DNA of 64,000 bases. It comes from Diabrotica undecimpunctata. Taxonomy: Eukaryota > Arthropoda > Insecta > Coleoptera > Chrysomelidae. Below are positions 24,311-34,944 of this stretch, in pieces. The translations under genes and the position numbers were made by a program. The notes beneath the pieces were generated by a model, which saw nothing but the letters and a program-made list of their open reading frames with translations, was not told where the DNA came from and did not search any database. The stretch lies in assembly GCF_040954645.1 (NCBI RefSeq), contig NC_092808.1, positions 16,607,883 through 16,671,882 on the forward strand, given 5' to 3'. Every line of letters begins with the position of its first letter. Position 1 is the first letter of the stretch.

Positions 24311-26491
24311 ATATAGAGTGGTCTTCATGTGACAGGTTCGAAACATAAAACTCGAAAGAGTCGTTTTTTTCTTCATGTAATGCTCTATTTAGTCTATGAC
24401 TTATCCTGTTAAGGTACGTTTTATTTAGCGGATTTCTCGTTTGTTGCCATATGCGTCGAGCTCTTCTTTTTTCTGCTACAAGTTCTATTATATGGAGGGG
24501 GGTATTATGGTTTTCTTATACACTTCTTTGGCGCTTTGGTGTTGCTTCCCATCCTGTTGTTTGTAACTGTAACTGTTGTTAAATAGTCTACTGCTTTCTC
24601 TACGTCTTAGTTTTCTTTTATTCTTATATCTAGTCTAATCTTAATATTTACAAGATTTTGGAAAACATCCCAGTTTGATTCTTTAGTTGTGAGTTTGGGT
24701 GGCGGTGTTCTCCATATTATGTGTGGGCTTAACGTTATTATTATTGTACTGTGGTTTGATGTTAAAATGAAGTTTGACTTTATTCCACTATCGATGTCAG
24801 CTATTCTTTTTGTTACAGCAAAATCTAACAAATCTGGGATTTTCTTGGGGTCTGTAGGCCAGTATGTGGGTTCTCCCGTTGATAAGTATTTTAAGTTATT
24901 TTGTTGAATGATATTCATTAATACTCGACCTTTAGGCATGAGTAATCTGGAACCCCATGTGGCGTGTTTGGCATTCCAGTCTCCTACTGCTGTGAATTTG
25001 GATCCAAGAGTTTGTATAAAATCATGAGACTCTTCGCATGAAACGGGATGTCTAGGTAGGCTGTATACTGATGCTACACTGAGAGTGGGTTTGTTTCGAT
25101 TTTAATGATTGCTATTTGGACTTTTTCCGTAATATAAGGTTGGACTGCACAGTGTTTAATTTTTGATTCAATAATAACGGCAGAGCCTGCATGTGCTCCT
25201 CCCTCTGGATGGTTTGCATAATACACAGTATAGTAAAGGTATGTCAATACCCGTTCTTTGTGTGGCATGGCTTTCAGATATTAATAGAATATCTATATTA
25301 TTCATTTTTAAAAACAGTGATATCTCTAGTATATGGTTTGAAATACCATTAGCATACACGACGCAATTCGTAATAACGTGAAAGCTATTTTGTTAATGAC
25401 TGTAGTTAACATGGCCAAAATACTGCTATTTTGGTTTAAGAGTTGAGAGAACATATTTTTGAATTCGTTTAGGAAATTTGATAGTTTATCTGGTAATTCA
25501 TTGTTATTTTTGTTATCTGCATTTATGTTTCCAATGGCAGCATCTCTATAATTGATTCTGTTGAAATTGTGAGCATGATATTGGGTAGATATATTTACAT
25601 TGGGACTGTTGACAGGATTTTGAGTGGTGATTTGTTTTGTCATTGTATCTGACATTTAGTAGTTCACGATAAACAAAACATTTTCTATAATTTTAGAAGG
25701 ATGGTCACCATTGCAGTGAGTAAAAGTTGCTCGCGTGTTTTTTGGTTTCTTGCAGTCCTTTGTATTGTGTGATCCAATGTATTTTACGCAATTACATATA
25801 TGGTTTTGCATAGTTTTTAGTGTGACCATATTCTTGACATCGTGTACATTGTGGTATATTTCTTTTAATTCTCGGTGATTCTACCCTTATTTTACAATGT
25901 TGTATATACTGTAGTTCAAATATTTCTTTGTTGTTCGTTTGAGGCTAGGGGTCCACAAAAAATAATGTTAATGGTTCACCGCTCAATGTTTGTCTGACAT
26001 TTCTAATGTTCCTTACCTTATTACCCTTTTCTGGATTTCCGCTTTTATTTCATCTATCGGTAAGGAGGGATGTAGGTCTCAAATAACTGCTCTCTCTTTC
26101 TTAGGTTGGTATGTATGGTGGACGATGTTTTCCTCTCGCACGTGATGTATTAATTTTCTGTAGGATTCAGGTGTATTTGGTAAAATTTTTATTGTGTTGT
26201 TTGTTAAGGCTTTAGTAAAATAAGTTTCTACTTCTATTGCTTGAGCTAAATTATCTATCATTTTGCTATAGTCATTCACGCCATATATAAATATTGTAGG
26301 GGGTTTTGAGACTGGTGGATTTTTATTCGTATCATTACTGAATTTTCCTGTGGAAATGACTGAAACCTATTTGAGAGTGTAATTTAAGCTTCTTTGTCTT
26401 TTGAATCTTCACGTTTAAGTCTTTGTTTTTATCTTATTGTTTGCCATGGGTGTTACTATTTTGAGAGTCTTCATGTTCTTCATCTGACATC
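24311..26491 (-). mobile_element. Jockey-type LINE, ORF1 (gag-like) and endonuclease
   Basis: From 26400 leftward: gag-like region (MNDYSKMIDNLAQAIEVETY, then TPESYRKLIHHVREENIV), a Cys-rich knuckle remnant (CVKYIGSHNTKDCKK), then an APE endonuclease (MLMVFQ, YANGISNHILEI, LLISESHAT, HAGSAVIIESKIKH, FTAVGDWNAKHATWGSRLL, YLSTGEPTYWPTD, PDLLDFAVTKRI). Five or more frame breaks. It continues at 22813..23200 after a 1.1-kb nested insertion. Confidence 0.85.
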
Positions 26492-26540
26492 GAATCAACA
26501 CTGAGAAAAGTAAAAAAATGACTTGTACAGACTTTAATTC

Positions 26541-26546
26541 TTTATT
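26541..26546 (-). terminator. EndoU poly(A) signal
   Basis: AATAAA on the minus strand, 33 nt past the EndoU stop codon; a short 3' UTR is implied. Confidence 0.7.
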
Positions 26547-26578
26547 AATAAAAAATAATAAAACAACATATCACAAAA

Positions 26579-26812
26579 TTAGATCTCTGGGAATGCACTT
26601 CCAATCAAATTCTTTCCTCGGTATCTGAATGTGTAAGTCCTAATAATAAAACGATTGCCATTCAACTTTAGAGGACACACTCTGTCTGGTCTCAGGATAA
26701 AGCAGGTTGAATATAAAGCCATTTCGAATTCAGGACTGGTACCAATAAACATGGAGTTTACTGGTTTATCTACACCATTGAGAGTAAAATGGAATTTAAC
26801 TATATGCCCTTT
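26579..26812 (-). CDS. EndoU: EndoU exon 5 (catalytic Lys and C-terminus)
   Basis: 234 nt including stop TAA at 26581..26579. Begins KGHIVKFHF after TTTTTTGCAG; contains MFIGTSPEFEMALYSTCF and RTYTFRYRGKNLIGSAFPEI. Separated from exon 4 by a 5.0-kb intron full of repeats. Confidence 0.95.
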   Translation of the reverse strand, partial: KGHIVKFHFTLNGVDKPVNSMFIGTSPEFEMALYSTCFILRPDRVCPLKLNGNRFIIRTYTFRYRGKNLIGSAFPEI

Positions 26813-29800
26813 CTGCAAAAAATACAAGTTTTAGACACATTTATAATGTTTTTTTTATCTTTATACATTATTTGTACAATTTTAACGAATTAATTGAAAT
26901 GAAAAGTAATTCATCAAAGTAAAGCATTTAATTCCTAGCCATCCACTGCCATCTTTAGAGCAATGATCAAATTTCAGAAATACCTCTACAAGAGAGGGAT
27001 CTAATCGTCAAAAAATTCTTTATCAAATTTTAAATTTTTTTCAAAATTTCATTAAAAAGACAGCACAAAAAAACATATTAAAAGGTTTGGTTATGATACG
27101 GATGCAAGCACCCATGCATCTCGACATAGGGAAATAAGCAAAAATGACTCTGTTCAGGACTGTGACAAATCCAGGTATATAAAAGAAAGGGCGTCTTTTT
27201 TTAATTATTAACAATTTAATGAAAAAGACAGTCAAGATTTGATTTCACGTACAAAGCATCTATGTATCTGTTTATACGTATTTCGCCCTAATAAGGCTCA
27301 TCAGAACAGATTTTCATAGGCGTTCTCAACGTGAAAAATAAATCTTTCCTGTCTTTAAGAAGCAACACTAAAATGGCTTCGAAACGGACGCAATAGCGAC
27401 ATCTGATAATAAATCCGTAAAATAGTTTCGAAACACAATTCAGATTTCTGCCTTAATCTGAGCCTTCTAAAAATTGCAAGGCAAAGCAGACGTTGATAAA
27501 GATGTTAATAGAGACATGGGGAATCTAAAATTTGCATTCCACGACATGTCTCCTCAACTAAGCAGAAATCATTAGCGAATTGGTTTCTTGTACTCATACA
27601 GAGTAGATCCGAATAAAATGAAAAAGACAGTCAAGATTTGATTTCACGTACAAAGCGTCTATGTATCTGTTTATACGTATTTCGCCCTAATAAGGCTCAT
27701 CAGAACAGATATTCATAGGCGTTCTCAACGTGAAAACTAAATCTTTCCTGTCTTTAAGAAGCAACACTAAAATGGCTTCGAAACGGACGCAATAGCGACA
27801 TCTGATAATAAATCCGTAAAATAGTTCGAAACACAATTCAGGTTTCTGCCTTAATCTGAGCCTTCTAAAAATTGCAAGGCAAAGCAGACGTTGATAAAGA
27901 TGTTAATAGATTAGGGCAGAATGATTAAGGCAGAAATCTGAATTGTTTCGAAACTATTTTACGGATTTATTATCAGATGTCGCTATTGCGTCCGTTTCGA
28001 AGCCATTTTTGTGTTGCTTCTTAAAGACAGGAAAGATTTATTTTTCACTTTGAGAACGCCAATGAATAGCTGTTCTGATGAGCCTTATTAGGGCGAAATA
28101 CGTATAAACAGATACATAGACGCTTTGTACGTGAAATCAAATCTTGACTGTCTTTTTCATTTTATTCGGATCTACTCTGTATGAGTACAAGAAACCAATT
28201 CGCTAATGATTTCTGCTTAGTTGAGGAGACATGTCGTGGAATGCAAATTTTAGATTCCCCATGTCTCTATTAACATCTTTATCAACGTCTGCTTTGCCTT
28301 GCAATTTTTAAAAGGCTCAGATTAAGGCAGAAATCTTAATTGTGTTTCGAAACTATTTTACGTATTTATTAACAATTTAGTGTAAAATATGCCATTTTTT
28401 TTTTATTCTTTGCTTACCATTAACAATGTTTAAAATGGCGATCGCTAAAAGTTATAAAATTAATTGAAAACTACAATATAAGGTAAAACCGTTATTTGTT
28501 TATAACTATTGTAAAAAATCAACCTAGGAATTTGTTGTTGTCTTCAAAGTTGGGTATTGTGGTCCTTAACAATCCCTCAAAATTTCAGATCGACCCATCA
28601 ATTAGTTTAAAAGGTGTTTTATTTGTTTATCCCAGGCTTCTTTTTGCAATAACATTAATCAGAAAATAATGAAGACACGGTAATTCTACGTAAGTCTACC
28701 AGATGCGTGAACACTTAAAAAATCCAACATTAAAAACCTAGAAGCATTCGAAATATGGTATTACCGACGTATTTTGAAAATATCATGGATGGATCGCAAA
28801 ACAAACGAACAAGTTCTCGAACAACTAGGAAAACAATGCGAAGTTTTAAATTCCATAAAAATCAGGAAATTGGAATACTTGGGGCACATCATGAGAGGTG
28901 AAAAATACGAACTACTAAGGAATATAATGCAGGGTAAAATCAAAGGCAGAAGAAGCGTTGGAAGACGTAAAATCTCGTGGCTACGCAATCTCCGTGAATG
29001 GTTTGGATGCAGTTCAATTGAACTATTCAGGCGCGTAACCAACAAAATTATAATTGCCAGAATGATTTCCAATAGGAGCGGAACTTGAAGAAGAATACCA
29101 GATGAGAGTTTAATGGTTAAATTATCAATATGTATCAAAAAAAGTTTATACAACGCAAAACCCTTGTGCAAAATTACGGTTACTTTTGATTTATAAACAT
29201 TGATACTCATCACATATTTACACAATATAAAGCAGCCTATGATTCTGTGAATAGAAGAGAAATGTTCAAAGCAATGAAAGAGCTAGGAATACCAAATCAG
29301 TTGGTAAATTTAATAAAACTAACTCTTGAAAAAGTTGAATGTAGAGTACGAATGCAGGGGAACTGTCTGAACCTTTTAAAACAAAATAACGGACTGCGCC
29401 AGGGAAACCCTCTCTCCTGTATAGGTACTGTTCAATCTGGCTCTGGAAAAAGTAATACGTATGTCACAAATCACAACTACTGGTTCAATAAATAATAAAT
29501 CTGTGCAAATCCTTGCCTACGCTGATGATATCCATATTCTGGAGAACGGAAAACGCTGTACGAGAGACGTATGTAGCATTAAAAGAATCAGTTACAAACA
29601 TGGGTTTAATAATAAACACCAACAAAACGAAGTATATGAAAATAAGCACACAACACCATACTGGAGCATGATATTGTAGACTAAAACCAATTTCTGAACA
29701 GGTACCTTACGCAGCTCCTCGATCTTAATAAACTGAGGACCGACTGCTTGAGACTTGATTTTCGAGAATTTCCGCTTCTGTTACAGCATAGCTGATCACA

Positions 29801-32800
29801 AGCGGTTCCTTCTGATCTGAAATTGGTTCGTTGTCTGTAGGCGATCTTGATGAAAAGATCGTCCGATATTCCCTTTCCACTGTTCTGATGTCGGGGTATA
29901 CATCGATACCCTAGAGAGGCTTGTCATCTATGATCGCAAGAGCCAGAGCGGATTTATCGGCATGAAATCGTGTTTGGGTCTAACGGTATCGTTGAGCCCT
30001 TTCACGTCTATTTTCTATAGTCGGGGCGTTGTAAGCTGTAAGCTTTCGATTTTTTCAAAGTTGTATTGTGAGATTTTGGCTGCTTTCGCTTCCCGGCACT
30101 CATAGTAGTAAATTCTGTGGTTATATACTCATTTAGCAGAAACCTGAGGCCCTCACGATGTGGCTCAGCATTCGTGAGTTGAGTATATCTAAAAAGTTCT
30201 AATTACATTTCCCACCGTCCGTTCTTGCTTGTGATATAATCGTTGATATAAGAGGCAATCGCCACACAATCTCTCACCGGAACGGGCTCATCAACCTCGG
30301 GGTTCTGCACACAAGCGGACGTATGTTCACCGTGCTGACCCACGTTGTTGAGCACAGGGGCGAGAGGGTGTCCGATTGACCCTGAGCCGGTGTTCTCACC
30401 GGCGAGGTTTCTCCCTTCGAAGAGGCATAGTTCGCGAAAGTCTCGATGTTAGAAGGTCCAGCGACGGGACTCGTAGATCGATTCCTACGTCGCTCTTCCT
30501 CCTTGAGATTTTCGAGAAATTCCTTGTATTCGGGCTTAACCCGGGCACGTCGAATCTGCTCCTTAGTATTATTCGGAAAAATTTCCATCAAATACTCAAG
30601 GATGAATCAGCCTTCGTACCGAAATTCCTCCTGCCCCATCCGGATGAGATCCTCGTCGGTGAATCTCACCAGCCTATTGGGATTCCCGTACTTCCGCTCG
30701 AGCTACCCGTTGTACGCATCAGGATGAGCGCGGCGCATGTGTTGACGCACACCCTAGTACGACTTAAATGCACGCTAACAAATGCCGCAGAAGTTGTCAT
30801 CATCTTGTCTGGATCCTCGGTAGCGTAGCCTCCGTATGTGAGTATTCATACCGGCCTGCGTGGCGAAGTTAGTACCGCAGATGCAGATGACCATCTCGTT
30901 CGGTGGTAGTTAATGACTGAAAATAATACTACCGCAGAAATAAACCACAGAATTTGCACGGCCAACAGATGCTATTTTGGGCTCAATCTCCTCCTTAAAT
31001 CCACAATTATATTGAGAAATACAAAAATAAAACTCTACAAAATAATAATACGCCCAGTCCTAACATATGGTTCAGAAACCTGGACTCGAACAAAAAGTAA
31101 TCAAAACATGTTAGGACGTTTCGAAAGAAAAGTACTAAGGGAAATCTATGGAGCAGCGAATGACAATGAAATGTGGAAAAACTTCGAACTTTATAGAATA
31201 TACCAGGAACCTGATATTGTAAAACATTAAGATAGGACGTCTGAGGTGGATAGGGCTGTAATGCGGATGGAACAAAATGACCCAACTAGAAAAAAGTCAC
31301 TAAGCCAGGTGTGTGACGCTCTCTCTAAAATGCAGTCAACAACGTTATATTTCGCTATTTCGCGCGATATTCAAAACCCAGTATAAATCAACAATTTTGT
31401 AAAAAAAACTATTTTTTTCTTAATAGTTATGTAAAATATTCTCTTGTTATTAAATGTGCTATATAAATCGATTAATATTTATTCTCCTCTTATGCACAAC
31501 TTGATAAAACCAAACACATACTGAATCAACGCCTTGAGATTTGCTAAGTTATATCGAAGGAATAGCCTTTACAGTTCCATGATCGTAAAATATTTGGTAC
31601 TCTACCCTCTGAGGAATGGAATCCAATAAGCTTTCCCACAAAACTAGTGCAGCATACAGCAAAGTTTCCACCATACAATAAATTGTTAATAATTAAAACA
31701 AAAATGCCGAAATCTCTGCAGAAAACATATAGGTATCTATCTATATAAAAAGCTGGAACGACAAGTCACACTGTTTGTCCGGTAGGGTAACTACGCCACC
31801 TAGGAAAGAAATAGATAATATCACACATTTCATATAGGTACTTACGCCGCCCAAATCGATTTTCTTCATATAACCCAAATAATTAGCATGATTCTTGTTC
31901 TCTTCTTCGTTGAAATATACCCAGTTATGTAATCCAGAGACTTGGTTGTTTTTTATCTCTGCCAAAAAGACATGTTCAAATGCGCTTGAACCAACCTTTC
32001 CTCCTTGCCTTGAATACATACTAAACCAGATAAGATTCAAGAGATCTTTAAATTCTTGGACATCTCTTCCTATTTTTCCTGAAAATTGAAAATACCTGAA
32101 AATATCCACCCAGTTCTTGCACTGAGGTGTTGATATAATATAAAAACTAATGTATTGAATTATCTAACCTTTACTCATGAGAAAATTCCTTGTATATTGC
32201 ATCACAGGAGTTTGAACTATGTCATTCAACAGATCTCTCTCTTCATTCTTCTCTTGTTGTGTAGAAACTTCATTTTTGTTTGCTTCCAAAATGTAGTTAT
32301 CATATAAAGGCAAAAGTTTTGAGACTGTAGACAATGAATATGCTGCGGGACTTACAGACAAAAGCCTAAAAATTCATATGTTTACATAATTTTAGGTTTT
32401 TATTTATTAAATTGGGGACCTGAGGATGAAAAGTCGGTAAAAACTATTTTTTTAAACACCAAAACTTAAGCCAATTATCACAAAATCCCCACATGAATCA
32501 CCATTAATCCCCAAAATCCAATTTAATTCTGCACTGTATGGAAAACATTTTTATTTTTAGTTTTATAAAAAAAAATTATTCTTTATAAATAGTTCTGAAT
32601 GATCTAAAACCAGAATACAATCATCAGATATTAAATTTTTCCAGTCATATAGGCGCTGTGTCAAAAAATATTAATTTTATGTAAGAGTCAACAATATCCA
32701 CAATTCATATTTTTTGGCAAACTGGGATTGTATTTTAGGTTTTAGAATAGGCAGAACTTTTTCATAAAACTAAAAATAAACAAGTTGTTTCTCATATGGT

Positions 32801-34944
32801 GCTGACTTAATTGGACACCCTGTGTAAAAATAAGTGAAAAACGAGTTCCCAACATCTTATTATACATTTCGAAAAGTATTACTCATTTTAGGGAAAAATT
32901 GTGTCTATAAAACACAAAATTAATTTTCCTATAACGTAGGTAGGTCTTTGCAAAATTAAAATATTACGTCTGATGCAAATGCAATGAGGTATAAGAGAGT
33001 TTAAAAAGTTTAACAATTATTTATAACTATGCCAAACGTAACTGCATATAATTATTCCCCATTATGACCTAACGTAATCTGTGCAAAGCAAAATCAGTAT
33101 TTTTGAATTCTTTTTACAAAAATGGTGATTGCTTTAAAAATTTTGATTATATTATAACTTTGACAAGAAATATGTTATTTGAAACTTTTTTGTAGGTATT
33201 TTATCTGCTTTTACGATCCACTACGAACCGATTTCTTGCTAACAAGAGGTTACCACTAAAATGAAGAAGTCTTATCACAATGGCTAGTCAAGATTTAATA
33301 ACTGTTCTTAGGATTTGGTTATAGATTATGAAAATTATGAAATAACACACACTACCTATTAATTGTCAAATTATTCCACCCTGAGAAGGTGTTGAGTACT
33401 CTGATCATTTCTGTTTTAAGTGAAAGATTTTAGTTAAACTGAACTGAAAAAAATGTTCCTGTTCTTTTGATATATTCTATTCTGTATCTAATATACTATA
33501 ACTAACTTAAGTAATTAAATAAAACACGCCCTTCCGGTACGAATCTATGGAGGAGTATCACCAAGCCGCAAGCCCTTATCTCTTGCTGTACTGCTCCACC
33601 ATAGGCTGATCAGACACCAGCATATTCTAGTCCTCAATTATTGGGGTATATTTAAACAATTTGGTATTTCTATAACTACACAATAATTATAGTCTTATAG
33701 ATAAGATACAAAGAATTGCCTAAAGAGAAAATTTAGAAATTACTTACTGCAAAGGAGCTTCATCTCTAGTTGATCTTGAAGTAGTAAGGCCTTGCCAATT
33801 AATAGTAATGTACTGAGCAGCATTATTAATAGTATCTTTATTTAAAAGATCTTCTGAGAATTGACGTAATTCATTATCATCAACTTCTATGTTAGAATTA
33901 GGACTAGATCCTTGGTTAGTTCGTCTAGCATCTTCTGAACCCGTTAGGAAAGACCCTGAAGAAACAACAGTATTTACTCCAGTAGGTCTCACATAACTAC
34001 CCCTCTGATTATATGTATTTTGGTTTGCCCTATTTACACTACTATCAAACCTAGGATAATTCACATTTTGTTCCCTTGCACTGTTATATCTTTGTTGGTT
34101 ATATGAATTAGAATTTTGTGAAACTGGTCTAAAATTTTGAACTGGTACATTATTGTTTTGATTACTTAACTGAGAGTTACTTGGTGAAGTATTTCTCACC
34201 CAATTTGGCCCATTATTTGGACGAACCCACTGAGGTGCCCTAGTACTTTGTAAATTGTTCTGTTGGTTTCTCTGACCACCCAATGCTGGCCATGGTGTGA
34301 CAAAATTTTTGTCCTGAGTATTATAATTATAACTTGAATTGTTCAAATTCTGCCAAGGATTTTGCTTGATATTTCTATTTGAGTTATCAGCACCTGTGTA
34401 ATATGTGATAAATATTTAGAAAGATATTATTGATGATTGGTTAGTCAAGGTGAATGTTATATCATATGATAAAAATATTTATTATATTGAAAAAATGAAC
34501 ATATACTATTTGGATATGTTGTATTTCAACTAGAGTAGGCCATAATGAAAAGATTATAAGAATTATAATTAATGAGATTATAGTTCAAGAGAAATAGCTA
34601 GGATAAGGGCATGCCAGCCAACTATAAAGATATTAAATCAGAGTCACCTTGAAAAAAAGGGGTAGACCATAAAAATTTCAAAAAGGTTTAAGTAAAAATC
34701 TTAGCTTTACATTAAATGTTCTTTACTGATAAAGTAAGAATGTGAGCATGTATATGAGAATGTGACTTTTCTTCTAATGTAATGTCTTGGTTCTTATAAT
34801 CTGATAAATCGCTAACCGTTTATATATTTAAAAATATGTTTAATGTCTTGAACAATGAATAATAAAATTACATCAATTTAACTTACATAAAGCATTTGAT
34901 ATAAATATTGTAAAAATAAATATTACTGTTGTCCTTGTAGACAT
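26579..34944 (-). CDS. EndoU: Secreted endoribonuclease of the XendoU (poly(U)-specific) family, five exons, 455 aa
   Basis: Exons 34944..34887, 34393..33748, 32365..32169, 32078..31846, 26812..26579 join in frame (1368 nt with stop). Residues 1-20 are a signal peptide (Met, charged, then VIFIFTIFISNALC). Residues 21 to about 185 are an Asn/Gln/Ser-rich low-complexity region. Residues 191-455 are the XendoU domain: NELRQFSEDLL, QYITINWQG, DEAPL, LYDNY, FEHVFLAEIK (H336), SGLHNW (H351), DKPVNSMFIGTSPEFEMALY (K394), RTYTFRYRGKN. H336, H351 and K394 match the catalytic His-His-Lys of this Mn2+-dependent, U-preferring endonuclease family in order and spacing. It should act outside the cell or in the secretory pathway. 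AATAAA lies 33 nt after the stop. The symbol is used in the family sense; which insect paralogue it is cannot be told. Confidence 0.95.
27220..28373. repeat. Large inverted repeat (arms about 450 bp) in EndoU intron 4
   Basis: Arm 27408..27856 and arm 27924..28373 are reverse complements with few differences, leaving a loop of about 67 nt. The left arm itself contains part of a direct duplication: 27220..27513 and 27615..27909 are near-identical. The unit carries ACGTATTTCGCCCTAATAAG, then GCTCATCAGAACAG. No ORF. The likely source is a dispersed element with such ends; the family is not settled. Confidence 0.85.
28374..28725. other. EndoU intron 4, nothing recognised
   Basis: About 350 bp without coding or repeat signal that I can name. 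Confidence 0.45.
28726..29095 (+). mobile_element. RTE-type LINE 3' fragment
   Basis: One frame over 104 codons encodes MKISWMDRKTNEQVLEQLGK, KIRKLEYLGHIMRGEKYELL, then GRRSVGRRKISWLRNLREWF and IIARMISNRSGT with stop, followed by GAAGAAGAA. This is the RTE C-terminus and tail. Confidence 0.85.
29225..29685 (+). mobile_element. RTE-type LINE RT fragment (left part, split by R2-like insertion)
   Basis: Encodes QYKAAYDSVNRREMFKAMKE (motif A), then NNGLRQGNPLS (motif B, broken) and ILAYADDIHI (motif C with YADD kept), then a frame for KYMKIST. Resumes beyond 30905 with TENNTTAEINHRICTANRCY in the order expected of the same family. Confidence 0.78.
29686..30905 (-). mobile_element. R2-like LINE N-terminal fragment (zinc fingers), GC-rich
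   Basis: The minus strand from 30900 reads ICICGTNFATQAGMNTHIRR, then DDNFCGIC, a broken RAFKSY and GVRQHMRRAHPDAYN: two CCHH-type fingers as at the N-terminus of R2-clade LINEs. Then RFTDEDLIRMGQEEFRYEG and EIFPNNTKEQIRRARVKPEY, like the Myb-type segment after the fingers. Stops and frameshifts are present, and no RT follows. Base composition is far more GC-rich than its surroundings. Confidence 0.7.
30906..31300 (+). mobile_element. RTE-type LINE C-terminal fragment (right part)
   Basis: Encodes TTAEINHRICTANRCYFGLN, IIRPVLTYGSETWT and RFERKVLREIYGAAND, the segment after the RT in RTE LINEs. Same strand and order as 29225..29685. Confidence 0.8.
31301..31845. other. EndoU intron 4, nothing recognised
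   Basis: AT-rich, no ORF or paired repeat seen. Confidence 0.45.
31846..32078 (-). CDS. EndoU: EndoU exon 4 (catalytic histidines)
   Basis: 233 nt, residues 302-378. Carries IWFSMYSRQGGKVGSSAFEH and then SGLHNWVYF, the two catalytic His motifs. Acceptor TTTTCAG before 32078, donor GTAAGT at 31845. A second TTTTCAG 12 nt upstream would add four codons in frame and is a possible alternative. Confidence 0.94.
32169..32365 (-). CDS. EndoU: EndoU exon 3
   Basis: 197 nt, residues 236-300 plus split codons at both ends. Encodes LLSVSPAAYSLSTVSKLLPL, YDNYI and VMQYTRNFLMSKG. Donor GTTAGA at 32168 is weak but frame requires it. Confidence 0.92.
32366..33747. other. EndoU intron 2, nothing recognised
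   Basis: 1.4 kb AT-rich intron. A more GC-rich patch at 33535..33640 (GGAGGAGTATCACCAAGCCG) stands out but I cannot name it. Confidence 0.45.
33748..34393 (-). CDS. EndoU: EndoU exon 2 (low-complexity region and start of XendoU domain)
   Basis: 646 nt, acceptor ACACAG before 34393, donor GTAAGT at 33747. Contains the Asn-rich segment (for example NNSSYNYNTQDKNF, PVSQNSNSYNQQRYN) and then the first XendoU block (ELRQFSEDLLNKDTINNAAQ). Confidence 0.93.
34887..34944 (-). CDS. EndoU: EndoU exon 1 (signal peptide)
   Basis: 58 nt from ATG at 34944 to donor GTAAGTT at 34886; codons 1-19 and the first base of Cys20. Almost the whole signal peptide lies on this exon. Confidence 0.9.

Noticed and set aside
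27220..28373. CRISPR-like or satellite array
   Set aside because: Only two direct units and one inverted arm, each hundreds of bases long, without short spacers; eukaryotic context.
30376..30828. Plus-strand frames of 150 and 93 codons
   Set aside because: They lie antisense to the R2-like fragment, which has the recognisable zinc-finger motifs; GC-rich sequence simply leaves the opposite strand open.
33748..34393. EndoU exon 2 as a separate transposon-derived or low-complexity ORF
   Set aside because: Splice phases join it cleanly to the signal-peptide exon and to exon 3, and its end carries conserved XendoU residues.
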